NCBI RefSeq assembly: GCF_001571145.1 | Contig: NZ_BCTF01000010.1 | Location: 62,001 to 126,000, forward strand | Source of the DNA: Hydrogenophaga flava NBRC 102514 | GTDB taxonomy: Bacteria > Pseudomonadota > Gammaproteobacteria > Burkholderiales > Burkholderiaceae_C | Reading direction: 5' to 3' | Length of the DNA stretch: 64,000 nt | Part shown: positions 35,358 to 46,502 of the stretch, one piece after another | How positions within the stretch are numbered: the stretch's first letter is position 1 | How the letters are laid out: each line of letters begins with the position of its first letter | The notes under the pieces: generated by a model | What the model was told of the DNA's origin: nothing | Databases searched by the model: none | What the model saw: only the letters and a program-made list of their open reading frames with translations | Program-made: the position numbers and the translations under genes

Positions 35358-38300
35358 TCAGCGCGCCAGCACCGGCGCGAGCACCTTGCCAGTGTGCGTG
35401 CCGAGCGCCACCACGTCCTCCGGTGTCGCCGCCGCCACGATGCGGCCACCGCCCGAGCCGCCTTCCGGCCCCAGGTCGATGATCCAGTCGGCTTCGGCCA
35501 TCACGTCCAGGTCGTGTTCGATCACCACCACGCTGTGGCCGCCGTCGACCAGCCGGTGCAACACGCGGATCAGCTTCTCCACGTCGGCCATGTGCAGGCC
35601 CACCGTGGGTTCGTCCAGCACGTACAGCGTGTGCGGCGCCTTCTGGCCGCGGCGGCCGATCTCGTCGCGCACCTTGCTGAGTTCGGTCACCAGCTTGATG
35701 CGCTGCGCCTCGCCGCCCGACAGCGTGGGCGAGGGCTGGCCCAGCGTGAGGTAGCCCAGGCCCACGTCCTTGAGCAGCTGCAGCGGGTGGCTGATGGCGG
35801 GCATGCTGGCAAAGAACTCCACCGCCTCGTCCACCGCCATCTGCAGCACGTCGCCGATGTTCCTGCCCTTCCAGGTGACGGCCAGGGTCTCGGGGTTGAA
35901 GCGCGCGCCGTGGCAGACCTCGCAGGGCACCTTCACGTCGGGCAGGAAGCTCATCTCGATGGTGCGCATGCCCTGCCCTTCGCAGCCCGGGCAGCGGCCT
36001 TCGCCGGTGTTGAAGGAAAAACGCCCCGGCCCGTAGCCGCGCGCCTTGGCTTCCAGCGTGTCGGCGAACAGCTTGCGCACCGTGTCCCAGAAACCGATGT
36101 AGGTGGCCGGGCAGCTGCGCGGCGTCTTGCCGATCGGTGTCTGGTCGACTTCGAGCACGCGGTCCACGGTCTCGCTGCCCAGCAGCTTGCTGCAGCCGGT
36201 CCAGGCCGGGCGCGCGCCCTCGTTGTCCCAGGACTGGCGACCGGCGTAGGTGCTGCGCATCGACACCGCCTCGGCCACGTTGGTGAGCAGCACGTCGCGC
36301 GCCAGCGTGGACTTGCCGGAACCGCTGACGCCGGTGACCACCACCAGGCGCCTGAGTGGCACGGTCACATCCACCTGCTGCAGGTTGTGCATGGTGGCGC
36401 CGCGCAGTTCGAGCTGCTCACCGTCGGCGGTGACGGCGCGCCGCGGCTGCAGCGGGTGCTTCATCGCGTGCAACAGGTAACGCCCGGTCAGCGAGTCTTC
36501 GCTCGCCGACAGGTCGGCCACCGTGCCTTGCGCCACCACGCGGCCGCCGCGTTTGCCGGCGCTGGGTCCTATGTCGATGATGTGGTCGGCGCGGCGGATG
36601 GTGTCCTCGTCGTGCTCCACCACCACCAGGGTGTTGCCCATGTCGCCCAGCTTGTGCAGCGCGTCCAGCAGGATCTGGTTGTCGCGCGGATGCAGGCCGA
36701 TGGTGGGCTCGTCCAGCACGTAACACACGCCCTGCAGGTTGCTGCCGAGTTGCGCCGCGAGGCGGATGCGCTGCGCCTCGCCGCCGCTGAGCGTGGGGGC
36801 GCCACGGTCGAGCGTCAGATACGACAGCCCCACTTCTTCAAGGAAGGCCAGGCGGCTTTCGATTTCGGGCAGCAGATCGCGCGCGATGTCGGCCTCGCGC
36901 TGGCTCAGACCACCTTCGGCCATGAGCGCACGAACCTTCTGCCGCACTTCGCTGACGGACAGGCGCGCGATGTCGGTGATCGACATACCGCCAAAACGCA
37001 CCGCCCGCGCCTGCGCATTCAGGCGTGTGCCTTCACAGCTCGGACAGGCCTCATCGGTCAGGTCTTCCACCTCGGGCTCTGCAAAGCTCTGCTCGCGGCC
37101 CTTCTGGTCGTCGTCGCGCACCGAGTCGTCCAGCGCCTTGCGCTGCTCGCGCGAGAGCTTGACGCCCGTGCCCACGCAGTCGGGGCACCAGCCGTGTTTG
37201 CTGTTGTAGGAAAACAGGCGCGGGTCCAGCTCGGGGTAGCTGGTGCCGCAGGTCGGGCAGGCGCGCGTGGTGGAGAACACCTCCAGCCGGCCCAGGCCAG
37301 CGGTCGAGCGGCCCTCGGCCAGCGCGGGCGCGAGCCCGTCGAGATCGGTCAGCAGGTGCAGCGTGCCCTTGCCCAGTTCGAGTGCCTTGGCCAGCTGGGT
37401 GCGCAGCCAGGCCTCGTTCGCCGGGTCCACCACGCCGTCGGCCACCGGCAGTTCGATGGTGTGTTCCTTGAAACGGTCGATGCGCGGGAAGCCGGTGGTG
37501 GGCAGGAACTCGCCGTCCACCCGCAGGTGGGTGTAGCCGCGCGGGCGCGCCCAGTCGGCCAGTTCGGTGTAGACGCCCTTGCGGTTGACCACCAGCGGCG
37601 CCAGCAGGCCGATGTGGCGGCCTCGGTAGCGCGTGAGGATGGCGGCGGCGATGCTTTCGGGACTCTGCGGCATGACGGCAGCGCCGTCGTGCACGCAGTG
37701 CTGCGTGCCCAGCTTCACGTAGAGCAGGCGCAGGAAGTGCCAGACCTCGGTGGTGGTGCCCACCGTGGACTTGCGGCCGCCTCGGCTGAGGCGCTGCTCG
37801 ATGGCCACCGTGGGCGGGATGCCGTAGACCGCGTCCACCTCGGGCCGGCCCGCCGGCTGCACGATGCTGCGCGCGTAGGCGTTGAGCGATTCGAGGTAGC
37901 GCCGCTGGCCTTCGTTGAACAGGATGTCAAACGCCAGCGTGGACTTGCCCGAACCGCTGACGCCGGAGATGACGTTGAACTTGCCGCGAGGAATGTCGAC
38001 GCTCAGGTTCTTGAGGTTGTGCTCCTTGGCGTTGACGATGCGGATGGCGTTGCTGTGGTTTTCGGCGCGGGCGGCCGCGGCCTGTTGGCGCTGCGGCTGC
38101 TTGAGGTAGTCGACCAGCCGGCCTTCGTGCACCGTGTGCACCTCGCCCATGGACGCTGCGTACTCGCGCAGCGCCCTCGCGGTGTGGCTGCTGGCGTGTT
38201 GGCGCACTTCTTCGGGCGGGCCCTCGGCCACCACCAGACCGCCGCCCGAGCCGCCTTCGGGGCCGAGGTCGATCAGCCAGTCGGCGCTGCGGATCACGTC

Positions 38301-41198
38301 CAGGTTGTGCTCGATCACGATCAGCGAATGGCCGGCTTCGAGCAGCTTGCGCAGCGAGCGCATGAGCTTGGCGATGTCGTCGAAGTGCAGGCCAGTGGTC
38401 GGCTCGTCGAACAGGAACAGCGTGCCCTTTTTCGCCAGCGCCTGGCGGCTGGCCGCGCTGTTCTTGGCCGCCTCGGCCAGGAAGCCGGCGAGCTTGAGGC
38501 GCTGCGCCTCGCCGCCCGAGAGCGTGGGCACGGGCTGGCCCAGCTTCACGTACTCCAGCCCCACGTCCACGATGGGCTGCAGCACGCGGATGACCTCGCG
38601 GTCGGCCTTGAACAGGTCGGCGGCTTCGCTGACGGTGAGCTCCAGCACGTCGGCCACGTTGAGCATCCGCCCGCCGCGTTCGATGCGCACCTCCAGCACA
38701 TCGGGCCGGTAGCGCTTGCCGTCGCAGTCCGGGCAGCGCAGGTAGACGTCGCTGAGGAACTGCATCTCCACATGCTCGAAGCCCGAGCCACCGCAGGTGG
38801 GGCAGCGCCCGTCGCCGCTGTTGAAGCTGAACTTGGCCGCGGTGTAGCTGCGCTGGCGTGACAGCGGCGCGTCGGCGAACAGGGATCGGATGGCATCCCA
38901 CGCGCCGACGTAGCTGACCGGGTTGGAACGCGCGGTCTTGCCGATGGGCGACTGGTCGACATAGACCACCTCGCTCAGGAAGTCGGCGCCCAGCAGGCGG
39001 TCGTGCGCGCCCGGCGTTTCGGTGGCCTTGCCAAAGTGGCGCAGCAGCGCAGGCGCCAGCACGTCCTGGATCAGCGTGGACTTGCCCGAACCGGAGACGC
39101 CGGTGACCACGGTCAGGCGCTGCAGCGGGAACTCGACATAAAGGTTCTGCAGGTTGTGCTCGCGCGCGCCTTCGAGGATCAGGCGCGGCGTGCTGTCGGT
39201 GACCATGCGCTTGAAGCCCATGCCCACGGTCTTGCGCGCGCCCAGGTAGGCGCCCGTGAGGGTGTCGGCGCTGCGGATGGCCTCGGGCGTGCCGTCGAAC
39301 ACGATCTGCCCGCCGCGCTCGCCCGGGCCGGGGCCCATGTCGATCAGGCGGTCGGCCGCCAGCATCACAGCCGGGTCGTGTTCGACCACCACCAGGGTGT
39401 TGCCGGCGTCGCGCAGGCGCAGCATGGCGTCGTTGATGCGCGCCATGTCGCGCGGGTGCAGGCCGATGCTGGGCTCGTCGAGCACGAACAGGGTGTTGAC
39501 GAGAGACGTACCGAGTGCGGTGGTCAGGTTGATGCGCTGCACCTCGCCGCCGGACAGCGTGCGGCTCTGCCGGTCCAGAGTGAGGTAGCCGATGCCGACT
39601 TCGCAGAGATAGCGCAGGCGGGTGTTGATTTCTTCGAACAGCAGCTTGAGCGCCTGCTGTTCACCGCCTTCGCCTCCGCTGCCCGCCAGCGTGGTGGCCA
39701 GGTCGTCGAAGAAGCGCCGCAGGCTGGTCAGCGGCATCAGCATGAGGTCGTGCAGGCACAGCCCCGGCAGGGCTTCGAGCTGCGTGCGCGACCATTGCAC
39801 GCCCTTGGGCAGGTAGCGTTTGTCGGCCGGCAGCACCGCGTCGGCCTGCGCTTTCGTGCCAATGCGCCAGAGCAGGCTGTCGGTCTTCAGGCGCGCGCCG
39901 CCGCAGCTGGGGCATTCGGTGTAGCTGCGGTACTTGGACAGCAGCACCCGGATGTGCATCTTGTAGGCCTTGCTCTCCAGGTACTCGAAGAAACGCGCCA
40001 CGCCATACCACTGCTTGCCCCACTGGCCATCCTTGTAAGTGGGGTTGCCGCCGATCACCCACTGCTTCTGCTCGGGCGTGAGCTTGTTCCAGGGCGTGTC
40101 GCGCGGGATACCGGCCGCTTCGGCGTGGCGCATCAGGTCGTCCTGGCATTCCTTCCACGCGGGTGTCTGGAACACCTTGATCGCACCGTTGCGCAGCGTG
40201 ATCTTTTCGTCGGGGATGACCAGGCCGTAGTCCACGCCGATGACGCGGCCAAAGCCGCGGCAGGCCTCGCAGGCGCCGACGGCGGAGTTGAAGGAAAAGG
40301 CCGATGGGGTGGGTTCGGTGTAGCGGATGTCGCTCTCGGGGCAGTGCAGGCCTGTGCTGAAACGCCAGATATCCGGCTCGCCCTCTTCGCGCAAAACATA
40401 AACCATGAGTTTGCCCGCGCCGCGCTTGAGCCCGGCTTCGATGGCTTCCATCACCCGCGCCGGTTCGGCGTTGCCGAGGCGGAAGCGGTCGGCCACCACG
40501 TCCAGCAGCTTCACGGCTTCGATCACCGGCCTGGCCTTCTTGCCCTTGGCCGGCGCCTCGTCCTTCGCTTCGCGCTGGACAATGCGCTCGGCCTGCACCC
40601 GCGTGTAGCCACTGGCCGAGAGCCACTGCTCCACCTCTTCGGGCGTGGTGGACGCGGGCAGTTCGACCGGGAAGGTCACCACCAGACGCGGATCACCCTG
40701 TTCAGCGGATCGCCGCTGCAGCTCCGCAAAGATCGACTCCGGCGAGTCGTGACGCACCGGCAGCGCGGTGGCGCGGTCGAACAGGTTCGCTCCGCGCGCG
40801 AACAGCAGCTTGAGGTGGTCGTTCAGCTCGGTCATGGTGCCGACCGTCGAACGCGAGGAGCGCACCGGGTTGGTCTGGTCGATGGCGATGGCCGGGGGCA
40901 CGCCCTCGACCTTGTCCACCGCCGGTTTGTCCATGCGGTCCAGGAACTGGCGCGCGTAGGCGCTGAAGGTCTCGACGTAACGACGCTGGCCTTCGGCGAA
41001 CAGGGTGTCGAACACCAGGCTGGACTTGCCCGAGCCGCTGGGGCCAGTGACCACCGTCAGCTCGCCGGTGCGAATGTCCAGATCGAGGTTCTTGAGGTTG
41101 TGCTGCCGGGCGCCCCGGATGCGGATCGTGCCGCCGCCGTCTGTGGGCGCCTCGGCGGGGGACAGGGGTTCGTCGGCGGGGCGGAGATCGTCGGACAT
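35358..41198 (-). CDS. uvrA: Double-length UvrA (two UvrA units fused, four ABC ATPase sites)
   Basis: 1946 residues against about 950 for an ordinary UvrA, the DNA damage sensor of nucleotide excision repair. Two complete UvrA units are joined head to tail near residue 1000. Four Walker A motifs lie around 51, 699, 1079 and 1624 (GPSGSGKSS, then three of GVSGSGKST) and four LSGGE signatures around 549, 896, 1471 and 1826. CxxC zinc modules occur in both halves (CPSCGG, CPTCGG, CPSCEG, CPGCEG). The frame is continuous, so this is a genuine fusion, not a frameshifted repeat. UvrA acts as a dimer, so this chain could be a covalent dimer. Whether the genome also holds a normal uvrA is not visible. 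Confidence 0.93.
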   Translation of the reverse strand: MSDDLRPADEPLSPAEAPTDGGGTIRIRGARQHNLKNLDLDIRTGELTVVTGPSGSGKSSLVFDTLFAEGQRRYVETFSAYARQFLDRMDKPAVDKVEGVPPAIAIDQTNPVRSSRSTVGTMTELNDHLKLLFARGANLFDRATALPVRHDSPESIFAELQRRSAEQGDPRLVVTFPVELPASTTPEEVEQWLSASGYTRVQAERIVQREAKDEAPAKGKKARPVIEAVKLLDVVADRFRLGNAEPARVMEAIEAGLKRGAGKLMVYVLREEGEPDIWRFSTGLHCPESDIRYTEPTPSAFSFNSAVGACEACRGFGRVIGVDYGLVIPDEKITLRNGAIKVFQTPAWKECQDDLMRHAEAAGIPRDTPWNKLTPEQKQWVIGGNPTYKDGQWGKQWYGVARFFEYLESKAYKMHIRVLLSKYRSYTECPSCGGARLKTDSLLWRIGTKAQADAVLPADKRYLPKGVQWSRTQLEALPGLCLHDLMLMPLTSLRRFFDDLATTLAGSGGEGGEQQALKLLFEEINTRLRYLCEVGIGYLTLDRQSRTLSGGEVQRINLTTALGTSLVNTLFVLDEPSIGLHPRDMARINDAMLRLRDAGNTLVVVEHDPAVMLAADRLIDMGPGPGERGGQIVFDGTPEAIRSADTLTGAYLGARKTVGMGFKRMVTDSTPRLILEGAREHNLQNLYVEFPLQRLTVVTGVSGSGKSTLIQDVLAPALLRHFGKATETPGAHDRLLGADFLSEVVYVDQSPIGKTARSNPVSYVGAWDAIRSLFADAPLSRQRSYTAAKFSFNSGDGRCPTCGGSGFEHVEMQFLSDVYLRCPDCDGKRYRPDVLEVRIERGGRMLNVADVLELTVSEAADLFKADREVIRVLQPIVDVGLEYVKLGQPVPTLSGGEAQRLKLAGFLAEAAKNSAASRQALAKKGTLFLFDEPTTGLHFDDIAKLMRSLRKLLEAGHSLIVIEHNLDVIRSADWLIDLGPEGGSGGGLVVAEGPPEEVRQHASSHTARALREYAASMGEVHTVHEGRLVDYLKQPQRQQAAAARAENHSNAIRIVNAKEHNLKNLSVDIPRGKFNVISGVSGSGKSTLAFDILFNEGQRRYLESLNAYARSIVQPAGRPEVDAVYGIPPTVAIEQRLSRGGRKSTVGTTTEVWHFLRLLYVKLGTQHCVHDGAAVMPQSPESIAAAILTRYRGRHIGLLAPLVVNRKGVYTELADWARPRGYTHLRVDGEFLPTTGFPRIDRFKEHTIELPVADGVVDPANEAWLRTQLAKALELGKGTLHLLTDLDGLAPALAEGRSTAGLGRLEVFSTTRACPTCGTSYPELDPRLFSYNSKHGWCPDCVGTGVKLSREQRKALDDSVRDDDQKGREQSFAEPEVEDLTDEACPSCEGTRLNAQARAVRFGGMSITDIARLSVSEVRQKVRALMAEGGLSQREADIARDLLPEIESRLAFLEEVGLSYLTLDRGAPTLSGGEAQRIRLAAQLGSNLQGVCYVLDEPTIGLHPRDNQILLDALHKLGDMGNTLVVVEHDEDTIRRADHIIDIGPSAGKRGGRVVAQGTVADLSASEDSLTGRYLLHAMKHPLQPRRAVTADGEQLELRGATMHNLQQVDVTVPLRRLVVVTGVSGSGKSTLARDVLLTNVAEAVSMRSTYAGRQSWDNEGARPAWTGCSKLLGSETVDRVLEVDQTPIGKTPRSCPATYIGFWDTVRKLFADTLEAKARGYGPGRFSFNTGEGRCPGCEGQGMRTIEMSFLPDVKVPCEVCHGARFNPETLAVTWKGRNIGDVLQMAVDEAVEFFASMPAISHPLQLLKDVGLGYLTLGQPSPTLSGGEAQRIKLVTELSKVRDEIGRRGQKAPHTLYVLDEPTVGLHMADVEKLIRVLHRLVDGGHSVVVIEHDLDVMAEADWIIDLGPEGGSGGGRIVAAATPEDVVALGTHTGKVLAPVLAR

Positions 41199-41327
41199 GC
41201 AGGCCTTCCTGAGAGGGAGCCGAACATTCTAGGAGCCGCACGTCGGGCTGTCCGGGGGCTACGTCATTCCCCCAATGTCGCGCCCCCCTCCACTGCCTAG
41301 ACTGGCGCTCCCGAAGGAGACATACGA

Positions 41328-42458
41328 ATGACCAACACAAAACACCTGCGCCGAGCCCTCGGCACCCTGGGTCTGACTGTCGCCATGACTTGGTCCGCAA
41401 CCGCCTGGTCGCAGATCCGCATCGGCCAGACCGCCGGCTTCAGCGGGCCAGTGGCCGACGGGGTGAAAGAAACCACCGACGGCGCCAAGCTGTACTTTGA
41501 CGCGGTCAACGCCAAAGGGGGGGTCAACGGAGAGAAGATCGAACTGGTGTCGCTAGACGACAAGTTCGACCCCAAACTGGCGGCCGAAAACGCCCGGACG
41601 CTGGCCAACGACAAGGCGGTGATCAGCCTGTTCCTGAACCGCGGTACGCCGCACACCCAGGCCATCCTGCCGGTGCTGGCGGACGCCAAGCTGCCCCTGG
41701 TGGGCCCCTCCACTGGCGCCATGGCGCTGCACAAGCCGGTCCACCCCTGGCTGTTCAACGTGCGCGCCACCTACCAGCGCGAGGCCGAGCGCGCGGTGCA
41801 GCACCTGAGCCTGATCGGCATGGACCGCATCGGCGTGGTGCATGTGGACGACAGCTTCGGCGCCGGCCTGCTCGAAGGCGCCCAGAAGGGCTTTGCGGCG
41901 GTGAGCAAGAGCCCGCTGTTCATCGAAAAATTCGATCGCGCCCAGTGGGACTTCAGCGCCATCGCCCCCAAAGTGGCCGCTTCGGGCGCCCAGGCGGTGC
42001 TGTTCATCGGCTCGGGCGTGGCGGTGGCCGATGGCGTGGCCGCCATCCGCAAGGCCGGTTCGCGCGCCCAGATCATCACCAACTCCAACAACGCCTCGGC
42101 CGGCTTCGTGAAATCGCTGGGCGCCAACGCATCGGGCACCATCGTGACCCAGGTCTTCCCCTACGAGCGCTCGCTCTCGGTGGCGATGGTGAAGGAAGCG
42201 GCGGACCTGGCCAGGGCCAAGGGGCTGGAGGGCGTGAGCCCGGCGATGCTGGAAGGCTTCGCGGCGGCCAAGGTGCTGGTGGCGGGTCTGCAGCGCGCGG
42301 GTGCCAACCCGACCCGGGCCAAGCTGCGCGACGCGCTGGAAGGGCTGTCCAAACTGGACATCGGCGGCCTCGAAGTGGGCTTCGGGCCAGCCGACCACAC
42401 CGGTCTGGACTTTGTCGACCTTTCCATCATCGACAGCGGCGGCAAGTTCCGCCGCTGA
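41328..42458 (+). CDS. ABC transporter substrate-binding protein, Leu/Ile/Val-type
   Basis: 376 residues. Signal peptide (LGLTVAMTWSATAWSQ) and a type I periplasmic binding fold (IRIGQTAGFSGPVADGVKET, KGGVNGEKIELVSLDDKFDP, GPSTGAMALHKPVHPWLFNV). Such proteins bind branched-chain amino acids, amides or aromatic acids; the ligand is not predictable. ATG 41328 follows GAAGGAGACATACG. No permease or ATPase genes adjoin, so it is an orphan that may serve a transporter encoded elsewhere. Divergent from uvrA. Confidence 0.88.
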   Translation: MTNTKHLRRALGTLGLTVAMTWSATAWSQIRIGQTAGFSGPVADGVKETTDGAKLYFDAVNAKGGVNGEKIELVSLDDKFDPKLAAENARTLANDKAVISLFLNRGTPHTQAILPVLADAKLPLVGPSTGAMALHKPVHPWLFNVRATYQREAERAVQHLSLIGMDRIGVVHVDDSFGAGLLEGAQKGFAAVSKSPLFIEKFDRAQWDFSAIAPKVAASGAQAVLFIGSGVAVADGVAAIRKAGSRAQIITNSNNASAGFVKSLGANASGTIVTQVFPYERSLSVAMVKEAADLARAKGLEGVSPAMLEGFAAAKVLVAGLQRAGANPTRAKLRDALEGLSKLDIGGLEVGFGPADHTGLDFVDLSIIDSGGKFRR

Positions 42459-42464
42459 GCACCT

Positions 42465-43925
42465 TCAGCCCAGGAAACCGAGGTTCCTGGTGCTGAAGTT
42501 GGTGAGGTTCGGCAGGATGGTGTTGAGCTGCGGGTCCGAGGCACCGAACCAGCGCAGCAAGGTCGCCGCATACTGGTCGACCGACGTGGTGGGAATCCAC
42601 CGTCCGTGCAGCTCCCAGGACGAAACCCCCACATCGTTCGGGCCGCCAGCCACCAGCTCGGGATAGGTGCCGTAGACCGCCCCACCCTGCACCGCGCCCC
42701 CCATCACCAGATGGTGGTTGCCCCATGCGTGGTCGGTGCCGGAGCTGCTGTTGGGCACGAAGGTGCGGCCGAAGTCGCTCTGGGTGAACAGGGTCACGTT
42801 GTTGCCCATGCCGATGGCTGCCATCGCGTTGTAGAAGCAGGTCATGGCATCGGCCAGGCCCTGCAGCAGGCGGGCATGCACGCCGCTCAGGCTGTCCGCG
42901 GCAATCTGTTCGTTGTGCGTGTCGTAGCCGCCCTGCTGGGCGAAGAAGATCTGCCGGTCGCCCTGCACGGTGGCGCGCCCGGCCACCAGCTTGGCGATCT
43001 GGTAGAGCTGGCGGCCGAGGTCGGTGCTGATCGCCCCCTGCGCATTGGTCAGTGGCGCGAAGGCCGTGTCGATCAGGGTCGGTGCCGCCGGGTTGGGCTC
43101 CACCCCGACGATGGCGCCCAGCCGGGACGAGACCTCGAACGCGGTGCGCTGCTGCTGCGCGTAGGCGTCCAGCAGCACGTTGGAACTGCCCAGATTGCCC
43201 GGCTGGTACAGCGCCTCCAGCGCGTTCTTGCGCGCCACCGTGGGTGTCCAGGTGCCCTCCAGGCCCTCCACCCCGAAGGTGTCACCGGGCCCCGGCAGCA
43301 CCAGCGGTGTGCCGAGCGCGGACAGGCCGAAGTGGCCGTTTCCGCCTACCGAGATCACGGGATTGGTGGTGCCCAGGGTGTCGGTCGCGCGTCCGCCCCA
43401 GCCGGTGCGCTCCAGCGAACGGGCGCTGGACGCCTCCCACTCGATCTGCTGGTCCGAGTGCGAGAACAGGTTGTCCGGAATCAGCGGCGAGGTGCCCGGC
43501 AGGCTGCGGAACTCGGTCTTGGTCAGCGGTCCGAACAGCGGCCCGACGTTGGCCACGGCGGCGATCTTTCGCGCGCTGCACACCGACGCCAGCGCGGCCA
43601 TGGACGGGTGCAAGCCCAGGTCCGTGCCCGCCATCGGCACCAGGCTGTTGCGTGGCAGGGCCAGGGCCCCGCGAACGGCCGCGTACTGGTTGTAGCGTGT
43701 GGTGTCGGTCGGCACCACCGTGTTCTGTCCATCGTTGCCGCCGTACAGGAAGACACACACCAGGGCCTTGTAGCTGTCGGCCTGGGCCTTCACCGGGTTC
43801 TGCAGCAGGGCCGACAGGCTGCCCACCCCGAGGGCGCCCGCCAGGGAAGCGCCACCGAAGCGAAGCCACTGCCGCCGGTCCATCGGCGCCCACTGCGATG
43901 CATGTTGTCTTTTCATGTCGGTCAC
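42465..43925 (-). CDS. DUF1501 family protein with Tat signal
   Basis: 486 residues. Twin-arginine signal (MDRRQWLRFGGASLAGALG) and the DUF1501 body, related to alkaline phosphatase/sulfatase folds: LVCVFLYGGNDGQNTVVPTD near the N-terminus, a central QQGGYDTHNEQ and a late DFGRTFVPNSSSGTDHAWGN. Probably folded before export. Role unknown; DUF1501 genes almost always follow a DUF1800 gene, as here (6 bases apart). Start 43925, with MKRQH 9 bases later as alternative. Confidence 0.88.
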   Translation of the reverse strand: MTDMKRQHASQWAPMDRRQWLRFGGASLAGALGVGSLSALLQNPVKAQADSYKALVCVFLYGGNDGQNTVVPTDTTRYNQYAAVRGALALPRNSLVPMAGTDLGLHPSMAALASVCSARKIAAVANVGPLFGPLTKTEFRSLPGTSPLIPDNLFSHSDQQIEWEASSARSLERTGWGGRATDTLGTTNPVISVGGNGHFGLSALGTPLVLPGPGDTFGVEGLEGTWTPTVARKNALEALYQPGNLGSSNVLLDAYAQQQRTAFEVSSRLGAIVGVEPNPAAPTLIDTAFAPLTNAQGAISTDLGRQLYQIAKLVAGRATVQGDRQIFFAQQGGYDTHNEQIAADSLSGVHARLLQGLADAMTCFYNAMAAIGMGNNVTLFTQSDFGRTFVPNSSSGTDHAWGNHHLVMGGAVQGGAVYGTYPELVAGGPNDVGVSSWELHGRWIPTTSVDQYAATLLRWFGASDPQLNTILPNLTNFSTRNLGFLG

Positions 43926-43931
43926 ATCCCT

Positions 43932-45842
43932 TCAGCGGACCAGGTGGTACTGGGGCGAGGCGAGCACCAGGAAGGCGGCCTGGCGCACCCGGTTGGTCCG
44001 GTCGCTGGTGGTTCCGGACCCGAACTGGTTGACCGCAGAAATCACTGCCGTGCGCGATGCGGTGGGCAGCAACTCGCCCAACGCCAGCAAGGAGATGCGG
44101 TCCACCAGCCGGCCAGCATCGGTCGCATCCGCCGCGAACACGCTGAGATCGACCCGGGTGCCCACCGCGCCGGGCACGGACGAGCTGGCCCCGGAGCCGT
44201 TCCAGAAGATGAGGTAGTTGAGGTAATTGATCCGGTTGAGCGCAGTGTTGGCGTTGTGGATGCCAAACGCTGGTCCCACCAGCGCGGTGCCGGCCACCGG
44301 GTAGTCGGGTGAATAGAAATTGAACACCGACGGCGGACGGAAGGCGTGCTGGCGCATTTCTTCGCCCCACCACCAGCCCAGCGCATCACCATCGGTCCGG
44401 CCGTTGAGGGCCCGCAGCACGCCGGTGAACAGCTGGATGGGCTCGCGCAGCCGGCCGGCCGAACTGGCCACTGTCGTACTGCGGGCGTCTGCGTCCAGCA
44501 GCACCGCGGCCACGGTGGCGGCGAGATCGCCTTTGCGGCCGGTGCCCAACCTGCCGTGCCGACCGGTGTTGAACGCGCCCGCCACACGCTGCACATATGC
44601 GGGGCTCGGGTTGCTCGTCACCAGCTGCTGGATCAGGTGGCGACTGACAAACGGCGCCACGTTCTGGTGGGCCATGATGCTGTCGAGCACCGCCTCCAGC
44701 GCCGCCGGTGCAGTGTTGCCCGAAGGCAGGCTCACCCCGGACAGCAGCGAGCGCGCCGCGGTGTTGTGGAAAGACGCCACCGACACCATGTCGCCGTCGT
44801 AGAACTGGCAGTTGGCGCCCCGGGGCCAGCAGCCCCACGGCGTGGCGCCACCAGGGGGATAGGTCCAGCCGGTGAGTGCGTGGGCGTAGGCGCGCACACG
44901 CTCGTTGTCGTAGGTGGGCGTGCAGCTGCCACCCTGCAGCGAGCCGTCCGGGTTGAGCAGGCAGGTGCCCAGCGAGAACAGCTGCAGCAGCTCGCGGGCG
45001 AAGTTCTCGTTGGGCGCGTCCTTGTCGTTGTTCACATGGTCGAGGTAATCGCCCATGACCGGCGACAGGATGACCTTGCGCAGCAGATCTCGGTAGTTGC
45101 CGAACGCGTGGTCCAGCAGCATGTTGTGGTAGTTGCGCAGACCGTAGGTGCCGCTGACCTCGTAGTTGGACACCACCATCATCTGCTGCAGCGCCAGCCC
45201 GACGCGCTGGCGCAGCTGGTCCTGACCGGTCACCGCATTGCGGTAGAAGTCCCAGACCAGGGGTGTGGACGAATACCAGTCGCGCCAGCACTGGTCGCCC
45301 CGGTTGTCGCAGAAGTCGGCACTCTGGCTGGTGTGCTTGTGCACGGCGTTGGTTCCGCCGCTGGTGTACCGGGACCGGGGCAACGGCACGGTGACGGGCA
45401 CGCGCGGCCCGCTGGGGCTGGGCTTGAAGGCCTGGCGCTGCAGGCTCATCTGCTCCGAGACCCAGCGCGCAGCACCCCACTCGCGGATCTGCGTCACCAG
45501 AGACTCGGTGGGACCGAAGGTCGCCTGGTTGGCCAGCCGCACCGCATCGGCCTGCGTCATCACCTGGGCTTTGGGCGCACCTCCCATGCCTGCATCCGGC
45601 ACGGGCTCATCATCAAAGACCGTGCGCAGGCTGGACCAGAGGGTTCCTGCGGAGCCCACAGGCTCCGAAGCCCCGGACGCCGCCTCCTTCCGTGCCGATG
45701 CCTGATCGGCGCTGTCTCCGGTTTCACTGCCACCGCCGCAGGCCGCAAGGGCCGCGACCATGACCACCAACGGTAGGCGGAGCCATGTCGGGCGGTGGCG
45801 CGACGGGCCGGGCTGCGAGATAGGGGGCGCTGTGGCGTTCAT
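43932..45842 (-). CDS. DUF1800 family lipoprotein
   Basis: 636 residues. The N-terminal hydrophobic segment ends in LAACGGG, a plausible lipobox. The DUF1800 body appears as QADAVRLANQATFGPTESLV, NYHNMLLDHAFGNYRDLL, NENFARELLQLFSLG, ALTGWTYPPG and FRPPSVFNFYSPDYP. Function unknown; the family is paired with DUF1501 and predicted to act together at the envelope. Its leader carries a strong hairpin and a promoter. Confidence 0.88.
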   Translation of the reverse strand: MNATAPPISQPGPSRHRPTWLRLPLVVMVAALAACGGGSETGDSADQASARKEAASGASEPVGSAGTLWSSLRTVFDDEPVPDAGMGGAPKAQVMTQADAVRLANQATFGPTESLVTQIREWGAARWVSEQMSLQRQAFKPSPSGPRVPVTVPLPRSRYTSGGTNAVHKHTSQSADFCDNRGDQCWRDWYSSTPLVWDFYRNAVTGQDQLRQRVGLALQQMMVVSNYEVSGTYGLRNYHNMLLDHAFGNYRDLLRKVILSPVMGDYLDHVNNDKDAPNENFARELLQLFSLGTCLLNPDGSLQGGSCTPTYDNERVRAYAHALTGWTYPPGGATPWGCWPRGANCQFYDGDMVSVASFHNTAARSLLSGVSLPSGNTAPAALEAVLDSIMAHQNVAPFVSRHLIQQLVTSNPSPAYVQRVAGAFNTGRHGRLGTGRKGDLAATVAAVLLDADARSTTVASSAGRLREPIQLFTGVLRALNGRTDGDALGWWWGEEMRQHAFRPPSVFNFYSPDYPVAGTALVGPAFGIHNANTALNRINYLNYLIFWNGSGASSSVPGAVGTRVDLSVFAADATDAGRLVDRISLLALGELLPTASRTAVISAVNQFGSGTTSDRTNRVRQAAFLVLASPQYHLVR

Positions 45843-45856
45843 GGGCCGCCAATGTA

Positions 45857-45897
45857 GGCGGCCGAACCCGGCCCGCGAAGGACCGGATTCGGCCGCC
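45857..45897 (-). promoter_or_regulatory. 15-base-arm hairpin in the DUF1800 leader
   Basis: Arms at 45857-45871 and 45883-45897 (GGCGGCCGAA-CCGG type) pair with one mismatch across an 11-base loop. The hairpin begins about where transcription should start and ends 15 bases before the DUF1800 start codon. It might be an operator, an mRNA stabiliser or a translation control. Confidence 0.5.
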
Positions 45898-45902
45898 GTT
45901 AC

Positions 45903-45932
45903 ATATCATGAACAAATTACAGATCGTGACAA
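45903..45932 (-). promoter_or_regulatory. Putative sigma-70 promoter for DUF1800-DUF1501
   Basis: Minus strand TTGTCA (45932-45927), an 18-base spacer and TGATAT (45908-45903), in the only AT-rich stretch of the gap. Predicted start near 45896. Confidence 0.45.
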
Positions 45933-45993
45933 CCGCGTCGGCTGCACGCACACCAGGTCTGCCGCCTGGTTGAAAAAGGCGTCCGCCGGGCGC

Positions 45994-46431
45994 TCAGTCC
46001 TTGACGATCAACACGGGCAGGCGGGTGTGCGTGAGCACCTTCTGCGCCACGCTGCCCAGCACCAGCGCCTTGACGCCCTGGCGGCCGTGCGAGGCCATCA
46101 CGATCAGGTCACAGCCTTCGGCCTGCGCCGTTTCGATCACCCCTTCGTAGACCACGTTGCGCTCGATGGTGTCGCCGGCGAACGGCACGCCTTCGGCCGC
46201 AAAGACCTTGCCCAGTGCATCCAGCGCCTGCCCCGCCACGCTGCGCGACTCGGCCAGGTAGGCCTGCAGGCCGGCGGCCGACGCATCACCGATGCCGATG
46301 TAGGGGAACGGATCGATGACGTAGACACCGATCACCTGGGCGCCGTGCGCCTTGGCCAGCTGGACAGCGGTAGAGGCCGCACGCAGGGCCAGCGCGGAAC
46401 CATCGGTCGGGACGAGGATTTTCTTGAACAT
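45994..46431 (-). CDS. Universal stress protein (UspA family)
   Basis: 145 residues. Start MFKKILVPTDGSALALRAA, ATP-binding type motif ASHGRQGVKALVLGSVAQKV and terminal LPVLIVKD. Single-domain, cytoplasmic, adenine-nucleotide-binding type. Strong ribosome site (AAGGAGATACGAC) before ATG 46431. A TAATAT -10 and an FNR-like site stand upstream at the class II spacing, matching the known anaerobic control of many Usp genes. Confidence 0.92.
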   Translation of the reverse strand: MFKKILVPTDGSALALRAASTAVQLAKAHGAQVIGVYVIDPFPYIGIGDASAAGLQAYLAESRSVAGQALDALGKVFAAEGVPFAGDTIERNVVYEGVIETAQAEGCDLIVMASHGRQGVKALVLGSVAQKVLTHTRLPVLIVKD

Positions 46432-46502
46432 GTCGTATCTCCTTGTGGGTGAGCGCATTTCTCAGAATGCCCGGGCACCGGGACAGGCCCTGGACGGCAT
46501 TC

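Noticed and set aside
35394..38861. 1155-residue plus-strand frame opposite uvrA
   Set aside because: Its His/Gly/Ala/Arg-rich composition is the mirror of the uvrA coding sequence; the ABC motifs lie on the minus strand.
35358..41198. Idea that the long uvrA is an assembly duplication
   Set aside because: The two halves differ throughout in sequence and are joined in frame without a repeat at the junction, so a collapsed or duplicated contig is unlikely.
45960..45993. GGCG-CGCC stem and T-run after the usp gene as a terminator
   Set aside because: The loop would be only two bases unless the stem shrinks to three pairs; too weak to call.
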